A stretch of 53,640 nucleotides of DNA from Acidobacteriota bacterium (GTDB lineage Bacteria > Acidobacteriota > Terriglobia > Terriglobales > Acidobacteriaceae): positions 1 to 53,640 of the forward strand of contig JAJYZC010000015.1 of assembly GCA_021800255.1 (NCBI GenBank), in the 5' to 3' direction. A model generated the notes under the pieces. That model saw nothing but the letters and a program-made list of their open reading frames with translations. It was not told the origin of the DNA and did not search any database. Shown here piece after piece: positions 43,354-52,671 of the stretch (position 1 is its first letter; the number at the start of each line of letters is the position of its first letter). The translations under genes were made by a program, and so were the position numbers.

Positions 43354-44634
43354 ATGACCGACCGCATGTCGCTCCCACTCGCCCAAATCGACCCCGAGGT
43401 GGCCGCAGCCATTGACCAGGAAACTCTCCGCCAGCACGAGGGGCTGGAGATGATCGCCAGCGAAAACTTCGTTTCGGAAGCGGTGCTGGAGGCGGCCGGC
43501 TCCGTCTTCACGAATAAATACGCCGAGGGCTATCCTGGGCGGCGCTACTACGGCGGCTGCGAGTGCGCCGACATCGTGGAGAACCTGGCGCGCGACCGCG
43601 CGCGGCAGCTCTTCGGCGGCGACCACATCAACGTGCAGCCGCACTCCGGCTCGCAGGCCAACGCTTCAGCCTACGCGGCAGTTTTGCAGCCCGGCGACAC
43701 CATTCTGGGGCTGGATCTGTCGCACGGCGGCCATCTGACCCACGGCCACCGGCTGAGCTTCAGCGGCAAACTGTATCGCACGATCTTCTACCACGTGCGC
43801 CGCGATACCGAGACCATCGACTACGACGAGATGGAAGCCGTCGCCCTGCAGGAAAAGCCCAAAGTGATCATTGGCGGGGCCAGCGCCTACCCGCGCCTGT
43901 GGGACTTCGCGCGCATGAGGCAGATCGCCGACAAGGTGGGCGCGATCTACATCTTTGATATGGCGCACATTGCCGGGCTGGTTGCCGGCGGCGTGCATCC
44001 TTCGCCGGTGCCGCACGCTCAGATCACCACCACCACCACGCACAAGACGCTGCGCGGCCCGCGCTCCGGCCTCATCCTCTGCACGCAGGAACTCGCGCAG
44101 GCCGTGGACAAGGCGGTTTTTCCCGGCCAGCAGGGAGGGCCGCTGGTGCACATTGTGGCCGCCAAGGCGGTTGCGTTCGCCGAGGCGCTGCAGCCTGAGT
44201 TTCGCGCTTACTCCGCGCAGATCGTCGCCAACGCCAAGGCGCTGGCCGAGGGCTTGCAGGCAGCGGGCTTCCGGTTGGTCTCTGGCGGTACCGACAACCA
44301 CCTGATGCTCGTCGATGTGTTCCAAAAGGGCATCCTGGGCAACGAGGCCGAACTGGCTCTGGGAAAGGCCGGCATTACTGTGAACAAAAATTCCATTCCC
44401 TGGGACGCCAATCCGCCGCTGAAGCCATCGGGGATCCGCGTAGGCACGCCGGCGCTGACCACGCGCGGCATGAAGGAGCCCCAAATGCGACAGATTGCCG
44501 CGTGGATGACGAAGGCCCTCGAACAACGCAACGACGATGCGGCGCTCGCCCGCATTCGCGGCGAGGTGGCGGAGATGGCGAATCAGTTCCCGCTCTACGG
44601 TTGGCGGCGCGTCCCGGCGGCGGTAAGCGCATAA
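43354..44634 (+). CDS. glyA: Serine hydroxymethyltransferase
   Basis: GlyA interconverts serine and glycine with tetrahydrofolate as one-carbon carrier and uses pyridoxal phosphate. The 426-residue length is normal. The PLP lysine lies near residue 231 in [14 protein letters not shown]. Other family blocks are [31 protein letters not shown] and [13 protein letters not shown]. The ATG at 43354 is used; an ATG four codons later is possible. The rimP promoter begins 36 bp after its stop. Confidence 0.97.
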   Translation: MTDRMSLPLAQIDPEVAAAIDQETLRQHEGLEMIASENFVSEAVLEAAGSVFTNKYAEGYPGRRYYGGCECADIVENLARDRARQLFGGDHINVQPHSGSQANASAYAAVLQPGDTILGLDLSHGGHLTHGHRLSFSGKLYRTIFYHVRRDTETIDYDEMEAVALQEKPKVIIGGASAYPRLWDFARMRQIADKVGAIYIFDMAHIAGLVAGGVHPSPVPHAQITTTTTHKTLRGPRSGLILCTQELAQAVDKAVFPGQQGGPLVHIVAAKAVAFAEALQPEFRAYSAQIVANAKALAEGLQAAGFRLVSGGTDNHLMLVDVFQKGILGNEAELALGKAGITVNKNSIPWDANPPLKPSGIRVGTPALTTRGMKEPQMRQIAAWMTKALEQRNDDAALARIRGEVAEMANQFPLYGWRRVPAAVSA

Positions 44635-44669
44635 GCCAAGGCTCATCCGAGAGCGGAAGAGCCGAGGGG

Positions 44670-44698
44670 TTGAATTTCCACAGATTTCGCCGTATTCT
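44670..44698 (+). promoter_or_regulatory. Promoter of the rimP-nusA-infB operon
   Basis: TTGAAT (44670-44675) and TATTCT (44693-44698) are separated by exactly 17 bases, close to the sigma-70 consensus. A transcript from about 44705 would include the hairpin leader at 44761 and then rimP. Confidence 0.6.
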
Positions 44699-44760
44699 AT
44701 ATATGCAAACGCGTTTGTCTGCCTGAATTTACCGTGCGTGCACCGGGTGGCGGAGAGATG

Positions 44761-44787
44761 AGTGGGCTCATTGCCCACTTTTTATTT
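44761..44787 (+). terminator. Attenuator-like hairpin in the rimP leader
   Basis: AGTGGGC and GCCCACT form a perfect seven-base stem around TCATT, followed directly by TTTTATTT, a textbook intrinsic terminator. It lies between the promoter and rimP, about 60 bases before the start codon, so transcription of the operon must pass it. rimP leaders in other bacteria carry similar hairpins. Control by antitermination, perhaps by NusA itself, is inferred. Confidence 0.65.
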
Positions 44788-44847
44788 GCGGCAAATTTCA
44801 GCCAGCGAACGCATCCTAAGTGATTGCTGTAGAGCAGCATACGAACG

Positions 44848-45483
44848 ATGGCGCTGAGGTTGGACGAAATCCGGGCGGCGGCCGCCAGAGTGGCCGTTTC
44901 GCATGGGCTGGATGTGGTGGACATCGAGTTCGTCGGCTCGGCTAGGGATCGTGTTCTGAGGGTATTTCTCGAAAGGTGCGCCGAGGGCCGGGCGCGGCAG
45001 CAAGCGGACTTGACCGCGGCCGCAGCAGGCCAAAGAGGGGAACGGCCAGCGGAAACCGGGCTCAGCCCGCAGAACGTCCTCCATCTCTCCGGCGTTACGC
45101 ACGAGGACTTGGCTGCTTTCAGCCGCGACTTTGGCGTGCTGCTCGATGTGGAAGACTTGGTTCCCGGCGCGGAGTACACGCTGGAAGCCAGCTCTCCCGG
45201 TCTGGACCGCAAGTTGACCCGGCCGGAGGACTTCGAACGGTTTTTGGGCTGTCTGGTCAAGGTGCAGACCTTCGAGCCAGTCCGCAACAACCGGCACTGG
45301 CAGGGCCGTTTGGTTTCTGCGCCGGGAACGGAGACGGAGGCGGCAAGCAAGTGCATCAGGCTTGATCTCGCTGCCGCAAACCCCGCTCCGGCGGGTAAGA
45401 AGCCAAAGCGGCAGGCAGGCGGCGGCGCCGTCGAGATCGCCTTCGCCAACATTGAGAGGGCGCAACTGGTGCCGGAGATGTAG
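44848..45483 (+). CDS. rimP: Ribosome maturation factor RimP
   Basis: RimP assists assembly of the 30S subunit. The 211-residue protein has the N-terminal alpha/beta domain (AVSHGLDVVDIEFVGSARDR) and the SH3-like C-terminal part (YTLEASSPGLDRKLTRPEDF, a family hallmark). An Ala-, Arg- and Gln-rich insert of about 25 residues (EGRARQQADLTAAAAG) separates two strands of the first domain, so the protein is longer than the usual ~150. The nusA gene follows after 159 bases. Confidence 0.92.
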   Translation: MALRLDEIRAAAARVAVSHGLDVVDIEFVGSARDRVLRVFLERCAEGRARQQADLTAAAAGQRGERPAETGLSPQNVLHLSGVTHEDLAAFSRDFGVLLDVEDLVPGAEYTLEASSPGLDRKLTRPEDFERFLGCLVKVQTFEPVRNNRHWQGRLVSAPGTETEAASKCIRLDLAAANPAPAGKKPKRQAGGGAVEIAFANIERAQLVPEM

Positions 45484-45642
45484 GCAATAGGGACCAAAGA
45501 GGTTTCAGGTTTCAGATGTGCGGCTCATGCGGATGTAGATTCTGATCCCTGAATTCTGGAACCTGAGAACGAACGCAGAAAAATCTAACGCCGGGCGATC
45601 GGGAATGAATTGCGCCGGCGTCGAGCAAAGAGGGCAGGCAGC

Positions 45643-47175
45643 ATGGCCACTAGCGCTTTGTACCAAAGCATCGAGCTCCTCAGTCAGGAAAAGGGCATCG
45701 ACCCCGGCATCGTCGTCGGCGCGGTTGAGGAAGCCATCGCCTTAGCCACGCGCAAGTACTACAAGACCCAGGAGAACATGCGCGGCGAGCTGAACAAGGA
45801 GACCGGCGAAATCACTGCCTACATTTATAAAACCGTAGTTGCCGACGAAGACCAGATCGAGGACCCTGTCAACCAGATCACGCTGGCCGAGGCCAACGAG
45901 CTGGCGCCGGGCGTGGAAGTGGGCAGCGAGATTCGTCTCTACCGTGACACCAGTCCCTTGGGCCGCATCGCAGCTCAGTTGGCCAAGCAGGTCATCTTCC
46001 AGAAGGTGCGCGAAGCCGAGCGCGATACCGTCTTTCAGGAGTACGCCCACCGCGAAAAGGAAGTGCTGACCGCGACCGTCAAGCGCCTTGAGGGCCAGGA
46101 CATTATCTTCGATCTCGGCAAGGCCGAGGCCCGCTGCCCCCGCCGCGAGCAGTCCCGCCTTGAGCAGTTCTCGGTCGGCGAGCGTATCCGCGTGGTCCTG
46201 ATTAAAGTCGATCGCGCCGCCAAGGGACCGCAGGTCATCGTCTCGCGCGCCGCGCCTGAGCTGGTGCAGACCCTGTTCCAGTCCGAGGTTCCGGAGATAT
46301 ACGACAACACGGTGGTCATCAAAGCCATTGCCCGCGAGGCCGGCGAGCGCACCAAGATCGCCGTGCAGAGCCGCGATAAGGACGTTGATCCTGTCGGCGC
46401 TTGCGTGGGCATGAAAGGCATGAGGGTCCAGTCCATCATCCGCGAGCTGCGCGGCGAGAAGATCGACATTATCGAATACTCCGACGAGATCACCACCTTT
46501 GCTGAGAAAGCCTTGCAGCCGGCCAAGGTCAGCCGCGTTTCCATTGCCGATCTCGGCGAAAAGCAGCTTGAAGTGATCGTCGATGACACGCAGCTCTCGC
46601 TGGCTATCGGCAAGAAGGGCCAGAACGTCCGCCTGGCGGCCAAACTCCTGGGCTGGAAGATCGACATCAAGAGCGAAGAGGAAAAGCGCCAGGAGGTCGA
46701 GCAGCAGATGCAAGCTCTTGCCGGCGCTACTTCCACGCCGATCGAGCAGGTGGGCGAGCTTGGCGACGGCATCATCCAGAAGCTGATCGCAGCCGGCGTC
46801 ACCACCGTCGAGACCCTCGCCGACATGACTCCGGAGCAGCTTGAGGAGATTCCCGGCATCGGCGAAAAAACGCTGGAAAAGATCAGCGTGGCCGTCCGCC
46901 ACTACTTTGGCCAATTTGAAGAGGGCGAGGCAGCGCAGGCGGCCGGAGTCGAAGGGTCCGGGGCCGAAGCCGCGGCGGAACGGGAGGCCGGTGAAGCGGC
47001 TGCCGTAGACGCCGCAGCGCCGGAGGCGGGCGCTAAAAGCGCATCCACCCTGGAGGCTGGAGAGATGCAGGATGAGACGGCGACGGAAACCGCTGAAGTA
47101 ACGGCGCAAGCGGGAGAGGCCGCGGCGGAAGATCATGCGCAACACGACGAAGCGGCCAAAGAGGATGGCGCATAA
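45643..47175 (+). CDS. nusA: Transcription termination/antitermination protein NusA
   Basis: NusA binds RNA polymerase and modulates pausing, termination and antitermination. The 510-residue protein has the N-terminal RNAP-binding domain, S1 domain (starting near VLTATVKRLEGQDIIFDLG), two KH domains (DPVGACVGMKGMRVQSI and LSLAIGKKGQNVRLAAK) and one C-terminal helix-hairpin-helix unit (LEEIPGIGEKTLEK). An acidic Ala/Glu-rich tail of about 85 residues follows. GAGGGCAGG precedes the ATG at 45643. The ylxR gene that normally separates nusA and infB is absent. Confidence 0.96.
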   Translation: MATSALYQSIELLSQEKGIDPGIVVGAVEEAIALATRKYYKTQENMRGELNKETGEITAYIYKTVVADEDQIEDPVNQITLAEANELAPGVEVGSEIRLYRDTSPLGRIAAQLAKQVIFQKVREAERDTVFQEYAHREKEVLTATVKRLEGQDIIFDLGKAEARCPRREQSRLEQFSVGERIRVVLIKVDRAAKGPQVIVSRAAPELVQTLFQSEVPEIYDNTVVIKAIAREAGERTKIAVQSRDKDVDPVGACVGMKGMRVQSIIRELRGEKIDIIEYSDEITTFAEKALQPAKVSRVSIADLGEKQLEVIVDDTQLSLAIGKKGQNVRLAAKLLGWKIDIKSEEEKRQEVEQQMQALAGATSTPIEQVGELGDGIIQKLIAAGVTTVETLADMTPEQLEEIPGIGEKTLEKISVAVRHYFGQFEEGEAAQAAGVEGSGAEAAAEREAGEAAAVDAAAPEAGAKSASTLEAGEMQDETATETAEVTAQAGEAAAEDHAQHDEAAKEDGA

Positions 47176-47298
47176 GATGCGCTCCTTCCTCCCAAGCCAA
47201 ACTCAGGATCACGCAAGTTTTCAACGCGGCCAGTGCCATGAGGTAGCTATGAGCGACTAAGGGGCTTTTAGGCAGCGCATTTTGATGAAAAGAGGCGG

Positions 47299-50200
47299 AT
47301 GAGCAAGGTTCGTATCAACGATCTCGCAAAAGAGCTGGAAGTCAAGTCTCGTGCGATTCTCGACATCCTTCCGGAGCTCGGCGTCACCAGCGCCAAGACT
47401 CATTCCAGCTCGCTGGAACTTGATGAGGCGGAGAAGGTTCGTGCGCACTTCGCGCAGGAAATGCGGTCCGCTTCGCATCCGGGCGCCGCGCCCGCCCGTC
47501 AAGCTGACCAAGCCATCCTCCCCAAGATCGACCTCTCGCACATCTCCAAGCCCGGCGATGTGATGAAGGCCGTTCTGGCCAAGAAGAAAGAAGAGGAAGA
47601 AGAGGCGCGCCGCACCCATGCGCCCGCGAAACCGGTGGCGCCGCCGCAGGCCAAACCCTCTGCCCGCACGGCCGCCGCGCCCGCAAAGCCGGTCGTGGCC
47701 GCCGAACCGTCCCCCGAGCCTCCTGTTCGCCGCGAGCCCCGCAAGATTGTTCCCCAGCCGCGCCCGGCGCCGCCCATCGTCGCCTCGCCTCCGCCCGCGC
47801 CCGCCATCGTTTCCCGTCCGCCCGCTGGTCCGGTGGTTGCCAAGGCTCCCGCAGCATCCGTTCCCACCGCGCATCCTGCGGTCGCTGTGGTAGTCAAGCC
47901 TGCCCCTGTTCCTCCCGCGCGCGAAGATCACCTTCGCTCCGGCGAAAAACCTCCTTTGGCCGTCAAACCTCCAGCCGCACCTGCCGCTGCGGCTCCGCCC
48001 GAAGCCCCCGCGGCCCTGCCTGAACTACCCTCTTCCGCGCCCGTTGCTGGCTCTGAGCTTGCCGCCAGCGGCGCGCCGTCTGCTCCTGTGCCTGCCGTGG
48101 CTGCGCCGCGCAGCAAAGCTGCCGTTTCCGCCGATGTTTCCGCGCCGCCCCACACGCAGACTCCGCCTGCGTCGCCTGCTCGCCGCATGGTCATGCCTCA
48201 GACCGGGCCGCGCCCTGTCTACAAGGCGTCCATCGTCTCGCCGGCTGTTTCTGCGCCCGGTAGCCGTGCTTCCGGAGCGGGACTGCAGCGCGGCAAGCCC
48301 ATCTTCGATCGCCGGCCCGCCGGCAGCTATCCTCAGCGCGCTTCCGGCGCCGCTGCGCCCAGCCAATTTTCTGGCGGCCCGCGGCCCAAACATCCCACCC
48401 GGGCATCGGCTGGTGGATTTGCGCCGGGCAGCTCGGCCGCTCCCGGCGCCCGGCCCGGTTTTGGCGCGCCGCGTTCCGGCGGCTTCGGCCCTCGCCCCGG
48501 CCTTGGTGCTCCACCGTCCGGCGAGGCGCCGCGCCCGCAGCGTGCCGCTTCCAGGGGCCGTGGCCGCGGCCCGCAGCAGTACCCCAAGACCAAGGAAGGC
48601 CCCATGAAGGGCTTCGTGCCGCCGCCGCGTTACAGCGGCGTTCAAGCCGGCGCGGAACCTCTGCCCATCACCCGCCAGATCACCGTCACCGAAGGCATCA
48701 GCGTGAAAGATCTGGCTGAAAAACTCGAAGTCCGCGCCAAGGACCTCATCGCTACCCTCCTCATGGGCGGCGTATTCGTCACGGTCAACCAGTCCCTCGA
48801 CGCCGAGATGGTCAAGGATATGGCCGCCAAGTTCGGCGCTGCCGCCACTGTCATCAGCTACGAAGAAGAGCTCGCCAACCAGGCCATCGAAGAGGTCCTC
48901 GAAGCCGAAAACACCGCCGAGCTTGAAGTTCCGCGCGCCCCGGTCGTCACCGTCATGGGCCACGTCGATCACGGCAAGACCTCGCTCCTCGACGCCATCC
49001 GCGAAACCGATGTGGCTGCGGGCGAGGCCGGCGGCATCACCCAGCACATCGGCGCTTACAAGGTGAAGTTCGCCAAGGAAGGCTCGCCCGCCTCCGGCCG
49101 CGAGATCGTCTTCCTCGACACGCCGGGTCACGAGGCCTTCACCCGCATGCGCGCCCGCGGCGCAAAGGTTACTGATATCGTGGTCATCGTGGTCGCCGCC
49201 GACGACGGCGTCATGCCCCAGACCCTGGAAGCCATCGATCACGCCAAGGCCGCCGAAGTCCCCATCATCGTCGCCGTCAACAAGATCGACAAACCCGAGG
49301 CCAACCCTGACCGCGTGAAGAAGCAGCTCGCCGACCGAGGCCTCATTCCCGAAGAGTGGGCCGGCGCTGGCCAGGAAAGCACCGTCTTCGTTGAGGTCTC
49401 CGCCAAAAAGCGCCTCAATCTCGATCTGCTCCTCGAAATGATCTGTCTAGTCTCCGACATCAAGGCGCCCAAGGCCACGCCCGGCCGCAAGGCCGTCGGC
49501 AGCGTCCTCGAAGCCAAGCTCGACCGCGGACGCGGCGCCGTCGCCACCGTCCTGGTTCAGGACGGCACCCTCCGTCTCAACGAGAGCTACATCGTCGGCA
49601 ATACCTTCGGCAAGGTCCGCGCCATGTTCGACGACCGCGGGCGCGCGCTCGACGAAGCCGGCCCCTCCACGCCGGTCGAAGTTCTCGGCCTCGAATCCAT
49701 CCCCGACGCCGGCGACACCTTCCTGGTGGTTGCCGACCGCGACAAGGCCAAGTCCATCGCCCACTACCGCAAGATGAAAGAGCGCGACGCCCAGCTCGCC
49801 AAGAGCTCCCGCGTCTCGCTCGAAGGGCTCTCCGAGCAGATTCGCCAATCCGGCGTCAAAGACCTGCCCCTCATCATCAAGGGCGACGTAACCGGCTCCG
49901 TCGAGGTGCTCGCCGACTCGCTCTCCCGCATGTCCACGGAGAAGGTGCGCGTCAAGGTGCTCCACTCCGGCGTGGGTTCCATCACGGAGAGCGATGTTCT
50001 GCTGGCTACCGCCTCCAACGCCATCATCATCGGCTTCAACGTGCGCCCCGAGCGCAAGGCCGCCGAACTGGCCCAGCAGGAAGGCATCGAAATCCGCCTC
50101 CACTCCATCATCTACGAGCTGCAAGACGAGATTCGCCTGGCCATGCTGGGCCTGCTCGAGCCCGCCTTCAAGGAGAACTATCTGGGCCGCGCTGAGGTCC

Positions 50201-50493
50201 TCAACATCTTCCGCATCCCCAAGGTGGGCGCCATCGCCGGCTGCCGCGTGCAGGATGGCGTCATCCGCCGCGACGCCGAGGTCCGTGTGCTCCGCGGCGG
50301 CGAGCAGGTCTTCAAAGGCAAGATCGGCTCCCTCAAGCGATTCAAAGACGACGCCCGCGAAGTCTCTAACGGTATGGAGTGCGGCGTCGGCATCGCCAAC
50401 TTCTCAGACATCAAAGAGGGCGACCTCCTGGAAGCCTTCTCGACCGAAAAGCTCGCCGCCGACCTGGGCGCGCTAACCTCGGCCAAGGCGTAA
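47299..50493 (+). CDS. infB: Translation initiation factor IF-2
   Basis: The 1064-residue protein starts with an IF2_N unit ([19 protein letters not shown]). A linker of about 350 residues, very rich in Pro and Ala, follows, then a second IF2_N unit ([20 protein letters not shown]). The GTPase domain has G1 GHVDHGKTS (about residue 554), G3 DTPGHEAF (about 607) and G4 NKID (about 661). The C-terminal fMet-tRNA-binding domains are complete. AGAGGCGG lies before the ATG. It ends the rimP-nusA-infB operon. Confidence 0.97.
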   Translation: MSKVRINDLAKELEVKSRAILDILPELGVTSAKTHSSSLELDEAEKVRAHFAQEMRSASHPGAAPARQADQAILPKIDLSHISKPGDVMKAVLAKKKEEEEEARRTHAPAKPVAPPQAKPSARTAAAPAKPVVAAEPSPEPPVRREPRKIVPQPRPAPPIVASPPPAPAIVSRPPAGPVVAKAPAASVPTAHPAVAVVVKPAPVPPAREDHLRSGEKPPLAVKPPAAPAAAAPPEAPAALPELPSSAPVAGSELAASGAPSAPVPAVAAPRSKAAVSADVSAPPHTQTPPASPARRMVMPQTGPRPVYKASIVSPAVSAPGSRASGAGLQRGKPIFDRRPAGSYPQRASGAAAPSQFSGGPRPKHPTRASAGGFAPGSSAAPGARPGFGAPRSGGFGPRPGLGAPPSGEAPRPQRAASRGRGRGPQQYPKTKEGPMKGFVPPPRYSGVQAGAEPLPITRQITVTEGISVKDLAEKLEVRAKDLIATLLMGGVFVTVNQSLDAEMVKDMAAKFGAAATVISYEEELANQAIEEVLEAENTAELEVPRAPVVTVMGHVDHGKTSLLDAIRETDVAAGEAGGITQHIGAYKVKFAKEGSPASGREIVFLDTPGHEAFTRMRARGAKVTDIVVIVVAADDGVMPQTLEAIDHAKAAEVPIIVAVNKIDKPEANPDRVKKQLADRGLIPEEWAGAGQESTVFVEVSAKKRLNLDLLLEMICLVSDIKAPKATPGRKAVGSVLEAKLDRGRGAVATVLVQDGTLRLNESYIVGNTFGKVRAMFDDRGRALDEAGPSTPVEVLGLESIPDAGDTFLVVADRDKAKSIAHYRKMKERDAQLAKSSRVSLEGLSEQIRQSGVKDLPLIIKGDVTGSVEVLADSLSRMSTEKVRVKVLHSGVGSITESDVLLATASNAIIIGFNVRPERKAAELAQQEGIEIRLHSIIYELQDEIRLAMLGLLEPAFKENYLGRAEVLNIFRIPKVGAIAGCRVQDGVIRRDAEVRVLRGGEQVFKGKIGSLKRFKDDAREVSNGMECGVGIANFSDIKEGDLLEAFSTEKLAADLGALTSAKA

Positions 50494-50561
50494 AGATCTC
50501 ATGGGTTTTGCCACAAAAGCTCGCTGCACGGTTAGGCTGCGAACTTCTCATTTTCGTCCAA

Positions 50562-50581
50562 GAGGACTTGACAGCGTCCTC
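50562..50581. promoter_or_regulatory. Inverted repeat over the -35 box of the parA-like gene
   Basis: GAGGAC (50562-50567) and GTCCTC (50576-50581) flank TTGACAGC, so the arms enclose the -35 hexamer. A second palindrome, ATGTCC-N5-GGACAT (50616-50632), contains the same GTCCTC word just downstream of the start site. Two related sites suggest an operator for autoregulation by the encoded ATPase or a lost partner. Confidence 0.55.
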
Positions 50582-50596
50582 GGATTCCTCTAATGT
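50568..50596 (+). promoter_or_regulatory. Promoter of the parA-like gene
   Basis: A consensus TTGACA (50568-50573) is followed after exactly 17 bases by TAATGT (50591-50596). Transcription would start near 50603, leaving a leader of about 43 bases that carries the GGAGGGG ribosome site. Confidence 0.65.
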
Positions 50597-50645
50597 GTCC
50601 ATATTAGACTAAACGATGTCCTCAATGGACATCTTGGAGGGGCAT

Positions 50646-51668
50646 GTGGACGTGAAATATGCATTTTGGAACAACAAGGGCGGAACAGGAAAGACGAGTC
50701 TCGCATTCCAGTCCATTACTGGATATGCGGAGAAGTACCCCAAAAAACGGATTCTGGCCGTCGACATCTGCCCCCAGGCAAACCTCTCGGAGTTGATGCT
50801 GGGGGGATTGAACTACAAGGGGAGTGACAAACTCCTTGCACGGCACGGTATGGTTCCGCGTTGCAGCTTGGGCGGATACTTTCAGCTTCGTCTGCCAGCA
50901 CCGTATGCCCCTCCTGCCTTTATTGCCCAGGATTTCATTACCAAGCCTTCTGAATACAACTCCGGAATTCCTACGAATGTCGATCTGATTTGCGGAGACC
51001 CGCTTCTTGAGTTGCAGGCTAATGCAGTCAACACTCTCGCTAATCAAAATATCCCCGGGACGGATGCGTGGATCGCTGTGATTGACTGGCTCAAGACCTT
51101 CTTGGAGCAGGTTGAAGATAAATACGATGTGGTCTTTATGGATTGCAATCCCAGCTTTTCGCTATACACGCAGATCGGCCTTGCGACCGCAGATCGCATT
51201 GTGCTGCCCGTTATGGCAGATGACTCCTCGCGCAGGGCGATTCAAAACGCATTCTCGCTCATCTTTGGATTAAAATTGCCTTCGGATATCTATGCCTCAT
51301 ATGCGTTCGCAACAAAGCTAGGCAACGCATCTCGTAAACTCCCAAAGGTTCATCTGATTGCAAAAAATCGAATCACGCAGTACATGGGTTCCGCATCTGC
51401 CTATGCTGCGGTGCTGGCTGCCATTCAAGCCGATATCGTGAGCTTGCTGAGCACCAATCCAGAGATTTTTTCCTTCTCTTCAGCGGAACAAGGATTCGTT
51501 GATATTCGCGATTTTCAGACGACGGGCGTTGTGGCATTCGCAAAGGGCCTGCCGTTTTCAAAGCTCCAGCCCGGCAAGCAAACCGTAAATGGGCATCGTG
51601 TTCAGGTCAAGCAGGACTATCTAACCAATAGCATTAAGTCGATGAAAACACTGGTGAGTCAGCTATGA
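50646..51668 (+). CDS. Orphan ParA-like ATPase
   Basis: The protein starts (M)DVKYAFWNNKGGTGKTSLAFQ, a deviant Walker A of ParA/MinD ATPases. ILAVDICPQANLSELMLGG (Walker A', with Cys where DxDPQ is usual) and VVFMDCNPSFSLYTQIGL (Walker B) follow. Its C-terminal half shows an SRRAIQNAF helix. There is no parB gene or parS repeat nearby. I place the start at GTG 50646, four bases after GGAGGGG; GTG 50652 and ATG 50616 are possible. Base composition is more AT-rich than infB, suggesting transfer. It may serve plasmid, phage or protein positioning functions now lost. Confidence 0.8.
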   Translation: MDVKYAFWNNKGGTGKTSLAFQSITGYAEKYPKKRILAVDICPQANLSELMLGGLNYKGSDKLLARHGMVPRCSLGGYFQLRLPAPYAPPAFIAQDFITKPSEYNSGIPTNVDLICGDPLLELQANAVNTLANQNIPGTDAWIAVIDWLKTFLEQVEDKYDVVFMDCNPSFSLYTQIGLATADRIVLPVMADDSSRRAIQNAFSLIFGLKLPSDIYASYAFATKLGNASRKLPKVHLIAKNRITQYMGSASAYAAVLAAIQADIVSLLSTNPEIFSFSSAEQGFVDIRDFQTTGVVAFAKGLPFSKLQPGKQTVNGHRVQVKQDYLTNSIKSMKTLVSQL

Positions 51669-51677
51669 GCCAAATAC

Positions 51678-51703
51678 CCCGGATCTCGCTTTTGAGATCT
51701 GGG
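51678..51703 (+). terminator. Hairpin just after the parA-like gene
   Basis: CCCGGATCTC pairs with GAGATCTGGG (one G-U pair) around GCTTTT. It starts ten bases after the stop codon. No U-run follows, so it may protect the mRNA end rather than terminate. Confidence 0.45.
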
Positions 51704-51803
51704 AGACCGTCGCCCTCAACTCGCCTTCTTCTTTTGTGCCCCGTCACAATCATCACCGGCTCCTGATCGGGAAACGTCGCAGCCGGCATCACCCGCTACG
51801 TTG

Positions 51804-52148
51804 TCAGTGCTCGCGGCCATGAGCCGCAATCCCCAGGAAAACAAGAACCGCGCGATTCAGCCGCACCATATCCTCATCGCCGAGGCGTCCCACTCGCGCG
51901 CCGATCCTCGATTTGGGAACAGTCGTGATCTTATCGGCCATCAGACGGCAGACAGCGCGGAGGCCATTCGTCTCGCTGGGCTCGATTGCCAGCCGGAACA
52001 ACGGCGCCTCGGTGGGGTCCGTCGTGAATGCGCAGATCGTGATCGACTCCGTCCTGTCGAAGCGGTCGTCTTGAAGAATTACCGCCGGTCGGGGCTTCCC
52101 TGCGTAGTCCTTGCCGCCAGCCACGGTCCAGATTTCGCCGCGCTTCAT
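51804..52148 (-). CDS. mazF: MazF/PemK-family toxin
   Basis: MazF toxins are sequence-specific mRNA interferases. The 114-residue protein starts MKRGEIWTVAGGKDYAGKPRPAVILQ and contains TICAFTTDP and SRIGARVGRLGDEDMVRLNRAVLVFLG, the PemK fold in full. The ATG at 52148 overlaps the stop of the antitoxin gene (ATGA), so translation is coupled; an ATG at 52160 is less likely. The catalytic-site arginine in RPAVI is present. Confidence 0.9.
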   Translation of the reverse strand: MKRGEIWTVAGGKDYAGKPRPAVILQDDRFDRTESITICAFTTDPTEAPLFRLAIEPSETNGLRAVCRLMADKITTVPKSRIGARVGRLGDEDMVRLNRAVLVFLGIAAHGREH

Positions 52149-52369
52149 GCGTTGCCCCAATCGTAAACGGCATCAATGAACGCCTGGTCCTCCCTCGCGC
52201 GCGCACTTCTCGCCACGGCAAGCGACTGGCGGCGCGCCTCCTTCGCGAATGCGGGCAAGCGAATGTCAGGCACCCAGATCTGGATGGGCCTTAGTCCCTG
52301 CCGGCGCAGCCGCTCGCGGTGCGCCCTCACCTTCTCCCGGGACGGCGTGACCTGAGAATGTGCAGCCAT
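52145..52369 (-). CDS. MazE-like antitoxin (DUF3018 type)
   Basis: The 74-residue protein is basic and helical. It reads VRAHRERLRRQGLRPIQIWVPD, then FAKEARRQSLAVARSARARED, the pattern of DUF3018 antitoxins paired with MazF toxins. GGAGGTGGGT precedes the ATG at 52369. It overlaps the toxin start by four bases. The antitoxin should bind DNA through its N-terminal half and neutralise MazF. Confidence 0.85.
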   Translation of the reverse strand: MAAHSQVTPSREKVRAHRERLRRQGLRPIQIWVPDIRLPAFAKEARRQSLAVARSARAREDQAFIDAVYDWGNA

Positions 52370-52671
52370 ACCCACCTCCATTGGTTACATGTAAACTAGC
52401 ACTGATGGTCTCCCCTCCTCAAGCCTACGGCCGGGCACTCGGAGGACAGGCGAATGCCGGCGGCCGCAAAGCCGCCGCGTAACCGACCGTCCCCTGGTCC
52501 AAACAGCCGAGGCGCATCACCGGAGGGAACGTTCCCGACGGTCGGGCTTCGCCCAAGCGCCGAAAGGTAACAAATGGATGAACGAAGCTGAAATGCAAGG
52601 CCGTGTTTTGCGATTTTCTTTGCGCAAGGAGGCTTCGATCCCTTTTCGGTTGAGTGAGTTAGCGCAAATCT
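52370..52671. other. Structured intergenic region and CRISPR leader
   Basis: Three palindromes lie in about 90 bases. GGCGGC-N6-GCCGCC is at 52459-52476. CCGACCGTC (52483-52491) pairs perfectly with GACGGTCGG (52537-52545). Inside that second loop lies GGGAACGTTCCC at 52525-52536. The density of paired arms suggests a folded RNA or protein-binding DNA. The last 100 bases before the first repeat are more AT-rich, with TTGCGCAA at 52620-52627, as expected of a CRISPR leader. No open gene is present. Confidence 0.5.

Noticed and set aside
45504..45565. Inverted CAGGTTTCAG / CTGGAACCTG pair between rimP and nusA
   Set aside because: One mismatch and a 42-base gap; too weak to call a regulatory structure.
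45742..47145. Long minus-strand open frame opposite nusA
   Set aside because: Composition mirrors the nusA codons; no recognisable motif.
48025..49242. Long minus-strand open frame opposite infB
   Set aside because: Shadow of the high-GC third positions of infB. No domain or ribosome site.
51708..51722. Sequence CGCCCTCAACTCG resembling the complement of the CRISPR repeat start (possible anti-repeat)
   Set aside because: Only about twelve bases match, with gaps, and no terminator follows. Too short to call a tracrRNA without a complementarity search.
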